Origin: Pontibacter virosus
Lineage (GTDB): Bacteria; Bacteroidota; Bacteroidia; Cytophagales; Hymenobacteraceae
Reading direction: 5' to 3'
Length of the DNA stretch: 64,000 bases
Assembly (NCBI RefSeq): GCF_003096355.1
Contig: NZ_QEKI01000002.1
Span: 372,001-436,000 of the forward strand
The stretch's first letter is position 1. Every line of letters starts with the position of its first letter. This document shows, in pieces, positions 19,078 through 26,045 of this stretch. The notes below the pieces were generated by a model. That model was not told the DNA's origin. It ran no database searches and saw only the letters and a program-made list of their open reading frames with translations. A program made the translations under genes and the position numbers.

Positions 19078-19085
19078 CAAAGGTA
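19078..19085 (-). promoter_or_regulatory. -7 promoter box of the aro operon
   Basis: TACCTTTG on the minus strand matches TAnnTTTG and lies 18 bases upstream of the ATG at 19059. No convincing -33 TTG was found. Confidence 0.5.
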
Positions 19086-19203
19086 CGACAATTACGACAG
19101 TTATGCAGTATATCTGGTCTAAGGGAATGAATGCCCTGAATTACAGCACAAAAATATACCCTAAGTACCAGGCTCCCATGGTGTATAACTTTAACACTTA
19201 CAC

Positions 19204-19211
19204 TATCTTTG
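19204..19211 (+). promoter_or_regulatory. -7 promoter box of the proline dehydrogenase gene
   Basis: TATCTTTG matches TAnnTTTG and lies 21 bases upstream of the ATG at 19233. The alternative upstream start at 19209 would overlap this box. Confidence 0.5.
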
Positions 19212-19232
19212 CGCCGATTAACACGCTATTAC

Positions 19233-20420
19233 ATGAACCCGGTTACCAACGTTTCTTTTGACGATACAGCTGTCGCTTTTTCATCCAAGTCAGACGCTGA
19301 ACTCTATAAAATGTACCTGCTGTTCAAGTCGATGAACAGCAACACCTTTGTGAAATTGGGCGGCAATCTGCTCAACACAGCGATCAAACTGCACCTGCCG
19401 GTTAAGTTTATCATCAAACCGACTATTTTCAACCACTTCTGCGGAGGCGAAACGATTGAGGAATCGGAGCGTGCCATCCGCGAGCTGGCCAAATATAACA
19501 TCGGCACCATCCTCGATTACTCGGTAGAGGGCGAGGGAGTGGACAAAAGCTTTGACGATACCCGCGACGAGATTCTGCGCACCGTAGAGAAAGCCCGTGG
19601 CAACAAGAACATCCCGTTTTCTGTGTTTAAAGTGACAGGCCTGATGAGCACGCCGCTTTTGGAGAAAGTGCAGGCCGGCGAAAAACTCACGGCTGAGGAG
19701 CAAGCCGCCTATGCGCGAGGCCTGAAGCGGGTGCAGGACATTTGCCAGCGTTGTTACGAGGCTGATGTGCGCGTGTTTGTGGATGCCGAGGAAAGCTGGT
19801 TCCAGGACACGATTGACAACATGGCCTACGACATGATGGAGCTCTACAACAAAGAGAAAGCCATCGTTTACAACACCTACCAGCTCTATCGCCACGACCG
19901 TCTGGATGCGCTGATTCGTAATCATGAGAACGCCGTCGCCAAAAACTACATACTCGGAGCTAAGCCTGTGCGCGGCGCCTACATGGAAAAAGAGCGCAAG
20001 CGTGCCGAAGAGCAAGGCTATCCGAGCCCGATCAACCCGACCAAGGCGGCGTCTGACAAGCTGTACAACGACGGTCTCCGCTTCTCCATCGACCACATCG
20101 ACCGCATATCGCTTTGTGCCGGCACACACAACGAGGCCAGCTGCTACCTTTTAATGGAACTGATGGAGGAGAAAGGTATAGCGCCAAACGACGAGCGCGT
20201 GTTCTTTGCCCAGCTTTTCGGCATGAGCGACAACCTGTCGTACAACCTGGCCAATGCCGGTTATAATGTGGCGAAGTACGTGCCTTACGGACCGGTGGAG
20301 TCGGTGATGCCGTACCTGCTGCGCCGGGCCAACGAAAACACAGCGATTGCCGGGCAAAGCAGCCGCGAGTTTGGCCTGATCAGCAAAGAGATGGAGCGTC
20401 GCAAAAATGCCAGGCGCTAG
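19233..20420 (+). CDS. Proline dehydrogenase
   Basis: This 395-aa FAD enzyme oxidises proline to pyrroline-5-carboxylate, the first step of proline catabolism. The TIM barrel is marked by TILDYSVEGEGVDKSFDDT, RVFVDAEESWFQDTIDNMAY, NTYQLYRHDRLDAL, KPVRGAYMEKERKRA, CAGTHNEASCYLLM and the C-terminal VPYGPVESVMPYLLRRANEN that closes over the substrate. It is a stand-alone enzyme, not a PutA fusion. The start at 19233 follows a TATCTTTG box. It is divergent from the aro operon. Confidence 0.94.
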   Translation: MNPVTNVSFDDTAVAFSSKSDAELYKMYLLFKSMNSNTFVKLGGNLLNTAIKLHLPVKFIIKPTIFNHFCGGETIEESERAIRELAKYNIGTILDYSVEGEGVDKSFDDTRDEILRTVEKARGNKNIPFSVFKVTGLMSTPLLEKVQAGEKLTAEEQAAYARGLKRVQDICQRCYEADVRVFVDAEESWFQDTIDNMAYDMMELYNKEKAIVYNTYQLYRHDRLDALIRNHENAVAKNYILGAKPVRGAYMEKERKRAEEQGYPSPINPTKAASDKLYNDGLRFSIDHIDRISLCAGTHNEASCYLLMELMEEKGIAPNDERVFFAQLFGMSDNLSYNLANAGYNVAKYVPYGPVESVMPYLLRRANENTAIAGQSSREFGLISKEMERRKNARR

Positions 20421-20590
20421 CAACCAATTCACAGGTATCTGCAGGAGATAGTGCTCTTATACTCAAGTGAAAACGGGAGTTCGAAGTTTGCGAGTATCGG
20501 GGTGTAAGGCTTTCGATGAGCATTATAAATGCTATAAGGCGATACTTAATTATCCCAACCCTGCGTTGAGTCTATTGAACCACACAAAAA

Positions 20591-20626
20591 ATAAGAAGGC
20601 CCTGCATTGCTGCAGGGCCTTCTTAT
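20591..20626. terminator. Bidirectional terminator between convergent genes
   Basis: ATAAGAAGGCCCTGCA (20591-20606) and its exact complement (20611-20626) form a 16-bp stem with a four-base loop, with A-rich and T-rich flanks. It serves the proline dehydrogenase gene (+) and the acidic lipoprotein gene (-). The rest of the gap 20421-20590 shows no gene. Confidence 0.88.
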
Positions 20627-20668
20627 GTGTTTAGAACTATAAGGTTTAAACCGTAGTTCTGCTATTGA

Positions 20669-20869
20669 TTACTGTACAGTTACAGTAGTGTCAGTCTCAA
20701 CAGTAGTTTCAACAGTAGTGTCTGCTTCAACTTCTTCAGTAACAACTTCTTCTTCAGTAGTTACTTCAGTTTCAACAGCTTCAGTTTCAGTTGCAGTTTC
20801 TTCAGTGTTGCAAGCTGTGAAAGCTACCAGGGCGAACGCTACGAAAGCGAATTTGAACAATTTTTTCAT
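20669..20869 (-). CDS. Small acidic Thr/Glu/Val-rich lipoprotein
   Basis: This is a 66-aa protein. A basic N-terminus and hydrophobic core (KLFKFAFVAFALVAF) lead to a lipobox TAC with Cys20, after which the mature part is almost entirely Glu, Thr, Val, Asp and Ala repeats (TETEAVETEVTTEEEVV and similar). It is probably a lipid-anchored, disordered, strongly negative envelope protein. A longer frame up to 21124 exists but overlaps the divergent sigma gene, so the ATG at 20869 is preferred. No enzymatic motif is present. Confidence 0.75.
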   Translation of the reverse strand: MKKLFKFAFVAFALVAFTACNTEETATETEAVETEVTTEEEVVTEEVEADTTVETTVETDTTVTVQ

Positions 20870-21013
20870 TTTGTGTTTGTGATTAAGTGTTTTGGTTTCG
20901 AATTTGAACTTCATACCGGAAACCCGGATAGGTAACCCGGTATTTTTTATTTTTTTAAAATATTTTTTTGTTGGGTTACAAAAAGCGGCCTGGCGTATTA
21001 AAAATAGAACGGT

Positions 21014-21586
21014 ATGAGGAAGAGTTTGTATGAGACGGATGAGGCGATCATGGAGGGAATCCGGAATGACGATGAACGAGCGCTCGCACATCTGTATAAG
21101 CTGCACTTCCCGATGATATCTCATTTCATTATCAATAACAGTGGAACTGATGATGAGGCCAAGGACATTTATCAGGAAGGCGTGATCGTCTTCTACGAGA
21201 AGATCAAAAGCAACAGCCTCGAGCTTAGCTGCCAGATCAAGACCTACCTCTACTCCGTGTGCCGCAGACTATGGCTGAAGCGACTGGCAGAGAAAGGTCG
21301 CTACGCTAACCGCATAGAGGACTCTGAGAACTATCTGTCGCTGGAAGAGGATGTGCCGCAGCACGAGGAAAACGAAAGGCAGTTCGGCGTGATGGCCGAG
21401 GCACTGGATCAACTGGGGGAGCCCTGTCGTACTTTACTGGAGGACTTTTACATCCGGGCGCAGGGGATGCAGGACATTGTAGAGAAGTTTGGCTATACGA
21501 ACACCGACACGGCCAAAAACCAAAAGTATAAGTGCCTGCAACGCCTTAAGAAATTATTCTTCACCTCTTACAAACCAGAGGTATAG
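21014..21586 (+). CDS. ECF-type RNA polymerase sigma factor
   Basis: This 190-aa sigma-70-family protein has a two-domain ECF layout. Region 2 spans about residues 25-95 (ALAHLYKLHFPMISHFI, DIYQEGVIVFYEKI, QIKTYLYSVCRRLW). A linker of about 30 acidic residues follows, then region 4 at about 125-185 (LGEPCRTLLEDFYI, DIVEKFGYTNTDTAKNQKYK). It should direct polymerase to a small regulon, controlled by an anti-sigma factor. The next gene, 50 bases downstream, has an N-terminus resembling an anti-sigma domain and is the obvious partner. Confidence 0.9.
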   Translation: MRKSLYETDEAIMEGIRNDDERALAHLYKLHFPMISHFIINNSGTDDEAKDIYQEGVIVFYEKIKSNSLELSCQIKTYLYSVCRRLWLKRLAEKGRYANRIEDSENYLSLEEDVPQHEENERQFGVMAEALDQLGEPCRTLLEDFYIRAQGMQDIVEKFGYTNTDTAKNQKYKCLQRLKKLFFTSYKPEV

Positions 21587-21636
21587 CATAGACGAATTGA
21601 ATTTTAGCACCTTGTAAAAGGTATTTATATAACACC

Positions 21637-22734
21637 ATGTTTGATCACCGCATATACGAGCAAATAGAGCGCTACCTGGCCGGTACTATGCCCGCCGAGG
21701 AGAAGGCTGCCTTTAAGGCGCTGTTGCTCACTGACCCGCGGCTCGCCGACCAGGTACAGGAGCACCGACAGGTACTGCAGGCTATGCAGCACTATGGTCA
21801 GCGCCAGCAATTGCGCCATAAACTCAACAGCATCCACACAGAAATGGAAACCGGCTCCAAAACCGTAACCAGCGAGCTGACTGCCTGGAAAGTCTTCTTT
21901 AAGAAGCATGCCCAGACTATGGCGGTTGCCGCCAGCGTTTCGCTGCTGTCTGTATTTGGCACGCTTTGGAGTGTGCAGCAAATGAAGAAACCTGTGCAGC
22001 AGCAAACGGCCCGCTACATTGAACTCCGTCGTGAGGTCGAGAAAATCAAGAAAGAACAGCGTGCCATTATAAATGGCATCGCCAGCGCGGACGCCGCCGC
22101 ACCGGCACCGCGTTCGGCACGCTTCAGTGGTACTGGTTTTGCCATCAGCCCAGACGGGTACATTGTCACCAGTTCACACGTAATCCAGGGCGCTGACTCT
22201 ATACTGATCGAAAATAAAGCCGGACTAAAGTATAAGGTAACAGAAGTGCACCGCAATACCGAATACGACCTGTCGATCTTAAAAGTGGAGGACCCAGCCT
22301 TTGCAGGTTTCAGCAAGCTGCCTTATACCTTCAAAACGGCTTCTTCTGATCTGGGTGAGCGCGTGTATACCCTTGGCTTCCCGCGCGAGGACATTGTGTT
22401 CGGTGAGGGCTCGCTGAGCTCCGCTTCCGGTTTCGAAGGCGATACCACTTCTTATCAAATCTCCATCCCGCTAAACCCGGGTAACAGTGGCGGTCCGCTG
22501 CTCGATGAGAAAGGAAACGTTATTGGCGTGATCAATGGTAAGCAGGCAGGTCAGGAAGGTGCTGCCTTTGCGGTGAAGTCGTCATACCTGCTGCAGATGG
22601 TGAGCCAAATGCGGGAGCGAGAAGCCGGTCTGGCCATCAGCCTCCCACAGCAAAATAACCTGGGCGGAGTCTCCCGCACACAGCAATTGAAGAAACTTCA
22701 GGACTATATTTTCGTCGTAAAGGTTTATAATTAA
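21637..22734 (+). CDS. Membrane-anchored trypsin-like protease with anti-sigma-like N-terminus
   Basis: This 365-aa protein has three parts. Residues 1-85 are a cytoplasmic helical domain with the pattern YEQIERYLAGTMPAEEKAAF...LLTDPRLADQV, typical of Bacteroidota anti-sigma N-termini. Residues 92-112 are one transmembrane helix. Residues 162-345 are a periplasmic chymotrypsin/HtrA-like protease with intact triad His181 (SSHVIQG), Asp211 (EYDLSILKV) and Ser284 (NPGNSGGPLL). No PDZ domain follows. It is co-directional with the ECF sigma gene 50 bases upstream. Sensing by the protease domain and sigma sequestration by the N-terminus are inferences. Confidence 0.88.
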   Translation: MFDHRIYEQIERYLAGTMPAEEKAAFKALLLTDPRLADQVQEHRQVLQAMQHYGQRQQLRHKLNSIHTEMETGSKTVTSELTAWKVFFKKHAQTMAVAASVSLLSVFGTLWSVQQMKKPVQQQTARYIELRREVEKIKKEQRAIINGIASADAAAPAPRSARFSGTGFAISPDGYIVTSSHVIQGADSILIENKAGLKYKVTEVHRNTEYDLSILKVEDPAFAGFSKLPYTFKTASSDLGERVYTLGFPREDIVFGEGSLSSASGFEGDTTSYQISIPLNPGNSGGPLLDEKGNVIGVINGKQAGQEGAAFAVKSSYLLQMVSQMREREAGLAISLPQQNNLGGVSRTQQLKKLQDYIFVVKVYN

Positions 22735-22768
22735 GACACGACAGTATTGTTTTATTGCAATACCACAA

Positions 22769-22808
22769 AGGACTATCTGTACTCAAACACAGATAGTCCT
22801 CTTTTTTT
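22769..22808 (+). terminator. Intrinsic terminator after the sigma-protease pair
   Basis: AGGACTATCTGT (22769-22780) pairs perfectly with ACAGATAGTCCT (22789-22800) and is followed by CTTTTTTT. Confidence 0.9.
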
Positions 22809-22880
22809 ATAACTTTTTTAAAAAGATACAGTTAAATAGACAATGTATATCCTGCCTAAAGATGTACAATTTATTTAATC

Positions 22881-23588
22881 ATGAACTATAAAATAACTAC
22901 TATGAAAATGCGAATGCTAAAACCTCTTGCAGTTGTATTTGCCGCAGGCTTTCTATACAGCTGTGCCAGCAGTAACGATGCAATGGACAACACTGCCATG
23001 GACGAAACCACTACCATGAGCGAGACAACCACAATGGCTGGCGATGATGTTACAACAGAAACTGAGGTGAGTACTGATGTCACTACCACCACGACTGATA
23101 CTGACGTGAATGCTTCTGCCACCGTGGGTGCCACAGCAGAAACAAGCTCTATGGCCATATTGGATGCAGCAAGAACAAAGAGCGAAATCTCTACCTTTAT
23201 GGAGTTGATCCAGGCGGCTAATATTTCAAAAGCTTTTGAGCAGGAAGGTGAATTTACCATTTTCGCTCCTACTAACGAAGCCTTCCAACAACTTCCTGCT
23301 GGTCAGTTAGATTACCTGAAGAAACCAGAAAACAGAAATGAACTGATTCAGGTCCTGCAAGCTCATATCATTTCGGGTAAAGTGACTACAGCCCAATTAG
23401 AGACAAATCAGCGAATTCAGGTTGGTCAGGATGACTATATCGAAGTAGGTACTGCAGGTTCTAACCCAAATGCCTTTACTATTGGCGGAGCCAACATTGT
23501 AGAGTCTAACATCGAAGCCAACAATGGTGTAATCCATGTGGTTGACCGTGTGCTGGTAACTGCCGACCGTGTTTCTGACGAGCAATAA
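22881..23588 (+). CDS. Fasciclin-domain lipoprotein
   Basis: This 235-aa envelope protein has a lipoprotein signal (LKPLAVVFAAGFLYSC, lipobox YSC). A low-complexity Thr/Asp/Met/Glu spacer (residues about 33-80) follows, then one fasciclin (FAS1) domain with the H1/H2 motifs FTIFAPTNEAFQQLP and GVIHVVDRVLV. FAS1 domains mediate adhesion or matrix contacts. An internal ATG at 22902 could be the real start. The acidic Thr-rich spacer resembles the small lipoprotein at 20669-20869, suggesting shared surface chemistry. Confidence 0.88.
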   Translation: MNYKITTMKMRMLKPLAVVFAAGFLYSCASSNDAMDNTAMDETTTMSETTTMAGDDVTTETEVSTDVTTTTTDTDVNASATVGATAETSSMAILDAARTKSEISTFMELIQAANISKAFEQEGEFTIFAPTNEAFQQLPAGQLDYLKKPENRNELIQVLQAHIISGKVTTAQLETNQRIQVGQDDYIEVGTAGSNPNAFTIGGANIVESNIEANNGVIHVVDRVLVTADRVSDEQ

Positions 23589-23608
23589 ACAACAACATTA
23601 TACCATAA

Positions 23609-23640
23609 TAAAAAAGCCTTCCCCTGCGGAAGGCTTTTTT
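23609..23640 (+). terminator. Intrinsic terminator after the fasciclin gene
   Basis: AAAAAGCCTTCC and GGAAGGCTTTTT pair around CCTGC, with a T run at the end. Confidence 0.88.
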
Positions 23641-23792
23641 ATTATCAACCTGCAAAATCACTCTTTCTAGTCCAAAAACGCGCTATCCGAGCTTGTTTTG
23701 CAACCATAGAGTAGGTCAGCCGTTACAATAAACTAGTCTGCAAAAAAGCAGGCATCTGAAAATTATACTAATACAAACTTAAAAACTCAACT

Positions 23793-24329
23793 ATGGAAAG
23801 AGCAAGCAATGCGAGCATGATGACAGCCATGTTCCGGGACCGTGACAGCGCTGAACGCGCCTATGAAGAACTACGTGCACGCGGATACGACAAAGACGAT
23901 ATCAACGTGGTATTGTCGGACGAGGGCCGCAAGCGTCACTTCGGTAATGATGTAGACCGTGACGGCGATACCGAACTTGGAAACAAATCACTGGAGGGAG
24001 CCGGAGCCGGTTCAGCCATTGGTGGTACGCTTGGTGCTATTGTGGGTGCAGTGGCAGCCATTGGTACATCCGTAGCTATACCTGGTCTGGGTCTGGTAGT
24101 GGCTGGTCCGCTGGCAGCTGGCCTGGCCGGTGCTGGTGCAGGCGGTCTGACAGGCGGCCTGATTGGTGCGCTTGTAGGCGCCGGTATACCTGAAGAGCGC
24201 GCTAAAGTATATGAAGAAGGCGTGAAAGAAGGTAATATCGTACTGGGCTTTAAGCCGCGCACGTCAGAAGATGCCCGCTACTTCGAAGATCATTTCCAGA
24301 AGAACCGCGGAGAGCATATTTATTACTAA
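23793..24329 (+). CDS. YflT-like general stress protein with glycine-zipper membrane region
   Basis: This 178-aa protein begins with an alpha/beta YflT-type ('general stress protein 17M') domain: TAMFRDRDSAERAYEELRAR, then YDKDDINVVLSDEGR. It continues into a long Gly/Ala-rich hydrophobic stretch (residues about 72-132) with GxxxG spacing, which could insert into or bind a membrane. The C-terminal domain repeats an amphipathic pattern (IPEERAKVYEEGVKEGNIVL). Such proteins are usually induced by osmotic or heat stress. The gene is flanked by its own terminators and other envelope-stress genes. Confidence 0.85.
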   Translation: MERASNASMMTAMFRDRDSAERAYEELRARGYDKDDINVVLSDEGRKRHFGNDVDRDGDTELGNKSLEGAGAGSAIGGTLGAIVGAVAAIGTSVAIPGLGLVVAGPLAAGLAGAGAGGLTGGLIGALVGAGIPEERAKVYEEGVKEGNIVLGFKPRTSEDARYFEDHFQKNRGEHIYY

Positions 24330-24351
24330 GGCCTTACGCCTTACATAAAAT

Positions 24352-24392
24352 CAAAGGCTTGGCTTTTCCCTTGTGGCGAAGTCGAGCCTTTG
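24352..24392 (+). terminator. Probable terminator after the YflT-like gene
   Basis: CAAAGGCT (24352-24359) pairs with AGCCTTTG (24385-24392) across a partly structured 25-base loop; TCTTTAT follows. Confidence 0.5.
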
Positions 24393-24513
24393 TCTTTATA
24401 CCCTCCCCTCTTCCTCTCACGAATGGGATGTGTAGAATAAACTGAACATATGCGGACAGTTTTTCCGTATGCCCTTAAAAACACGTAGAACTATCAAAAG
24501 CAAAAATAAGACT

Positions 24514-25098
24514 ATGAAAAACCTATGGATGGCAGCCACCCTCACACTGGGCACGCTTGCCTTTGCATCCTGTAGCTCTGACACACAGGAAACCGACACT
24601 CCTACGAATGTAGACACCGAACTGAACACAACCGCCGCAATAGACTCTACCCTAAACGACGACAAGCGCGAGTTTATGGGCAAAGCGCACAGCATCAGCA
24701 ACCAGCAGGTAGAGTTGGGCAAGTTAGCAGTAGAAAAAGGAACAACAGCCCAGGTGCGTGACTATGGCCAGCAAATGGTAGACCTGTACTCCAAAAAGCT
24801 GGATGAGCTGCAAGACATGTCCGGCCAGTACAGCGTTACGCTACCACAGCAAATGGAAGAAGACCATGCAGGACGTGTGCAGGAACTGCGCGATAAAAAT
24901 GCGGATGAGTTCGACCGTGCTTATTGGGACACGGTAGTGGATGCCCATAAAGACGCGCTCAGTGCGTTTGAAGATAATGTGAAAGACATTGAAGAGACAG
25001 ACAATACTACTTTTAATCTTTGGGCGCGCAATACAACCAAAGAAATCCGGGCTCAGATGGAAAACGCCATGGGCTTCCGACAGGATATCAAAAACTAA
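24514..25098 (+). CDS. DUF4142 lipoprotein
   Basis: This 194-aa protein has a lipoprotein signal (MAATLTLGTLAFASC, lipobox ASC) and a helical ferritin-like DUF4142 domain: FMGKAHSISNQQVELGKLA, VRDYGQQMVDLYSKKLDEL, FDRAYWDTVVDAHKDALSAF. DUF4142 proteins are predicted envelope proteins of unknown function with many paralogues in Bacteroidota. The start at 24514 is chosen because it places the charged n-region directly before the hydrophobic core; the frame is open further upstream. A terminator follows immediately. Confidence 0.88.
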   Translation: MKNLWMAATLTLGTLAFASCSSDTQETDTPTNVDTELNTTAAIDSTLNDDKREFMGKAHSISNQQVELGKLAVEKGTTAQVRDYGQQMVDLYSKKLDELQDMSGQYSVTLPQQMEEDHAGRVQELRDKNADEFDRAYWDTVVDAHKDALSAFEDNVKDIEETDNTTFNLWARNTTKEIRAQMENAMGFRQDIKN

Positions 25099-25104
25099 CT
25101 CTAC

Positions 25105-25138
25105 AAAACGGGTGGTGCTGTTAGCGCCGCCCGTTTTA
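25105..25138. terminator. Terminator shared by DUF4142 and esterase genes
   Basis: AAAACGGGTGGTGC and GCGCCGCCCGTTTT pair with one G-T wobble. The element sits between two convergent genes. Confidence 0.78.
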
Positions 25139-25139
25139 C

Positions 25140-25703
25140 TTATATGTTCTGCTTCAGTACCCCTTCCAGTATGGCCCAGGTATGGCGGGCCAGTAATTTC
25201 TGACCTTCCGCATTAGGATGCACGCCATCCGGGAGGTTGAGGTGGCGCATACCGGCTACGCCCTCCAGCAGAAAAGGCACAAAGGCTACGTTATTTTTGA
25301 CGGCCAGCTCCCGAAACAGTTTCCTGAACTCTGCCGCGTAACGCCCTGGCACAATGTCAGGAATCTCCATACCTGACAGAATGATCTTTGCATCCGGGTG
25401 TTTGTGTTTCACCTTGTCTAGGATCTGCTGCAAGTTCTGAGAGGTTTCCCGGGCAGGTATACCCCGCAATCCGTCGTTAGCCCCGAGTGCCAGCACAAAA
25501 ATATCGATTGGCGCAGAAAGCCAGCGGTCCAGGCGGTATAGGCCACTCGAAGTGGTATCGCCGCTGATGCCTGCATTGATTACGGTATAGCCATCGTATC
25601 CTTCCTCTTTCAACTTTTCTTGTATCAGCGACGGGTAGGCCTGCGCCATTGGCAATCCGTACCCTGCTGTCAGGCTATCCCCGAAAAAAAGAATCGTTTT
25701 CAT
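25140..25703 (-). CDS. GDSL/SGNH arylesterase (TesA-like), no signal peptide
   Basis: This 187-aa SGNH hydrolase belongs to the TesA/arylesterase group, which hydrolyses esters and thioesters. All four blocks are present: GDSLTAGYG with Ser10, the Gly block INAGISGDTT, the Asn block LALGANDGLRG, and the Asp/His block LPDGVHPN. Proteobacterial TesA is exported, but this protein begins MKTILFFGDSL with no leader, so it should be cytoplasmic. The gene converges on the DUF4142 gene. No promoter was pinned down. Confidence 0.9.
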   Translation of the reverse strand: MKTILFFGDSLTAGYGLPMAQAYPSLIQEKLKEEGYDGYTVINAGISGDTTSSGLYRLDRWLSAPIDIFVLALGANDGLRGIPARETSQNLQQILDKVKHKHPDAKIILSGMEIPDIVPGRYAAEFRKLFRELAVKNNVAFVPFLLEGVAGMRHLNLPDGVHPNAEGQKLLARHTWAILEGVLKQNI

Positions 25704-26045
25704 AGTCGTTTGGTCTTGCTATACCTTGCCGAGTTCCTGCTTCGTCTATGGCTATACTTGTGGAGAAGGGCTTACAAGCGCTTCACACCGGATCAATTGC
25801 CCGGTACAGGTTTTAAGGTTTAAGCATCCTTCGGAAACGAAAAAAAAGTCTGAACAGTTATATAAAGAAGTGCCGCTTTGCGTAAAACAAGCAGGCGACC
25901 TGTTTGTTTATGCTTAGCCGACGCGCGGCTTTGCGATAAAGCTATATTTACACTACATTAGGACTCGCCTTAAAAGAAATGCCCGTGGCCTCATCTGCGG
26001 CACTACTTTTGCGTAGTTACAATGTGGTCCAACTAACTTAATTAG
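25704..26045. other. 342-base gene-free region between divergent genes
   Basis: It holds no convincing reading frame with homology or typical codon use. The right part carries a TACTTTTG box for the Prc gene. The left part has GGTATA-type words near 25721 and the start of the esterase gene on the other strand. An A-run near 25840 and a TTTGTTTATG patch near 25910 are unexplained. Confidence 0.5.
26004..26011 (+). promoter_or_regulatory. -7 promoter box of the Prc gene
   Basis: TACTTTTG matches TAnnTTTG and lies 34 bases before the ATG at 26046. No TTG at the expected -33 distance. Confidence 0.45.

Noticed and set aside
20870..21124. N-terminal extension of the acidic lipoprotein to 151 residues
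   Set aside because: It overlaps the start of the divergent sigma factor gene and would place the lipoprotein signal in mid-protein.
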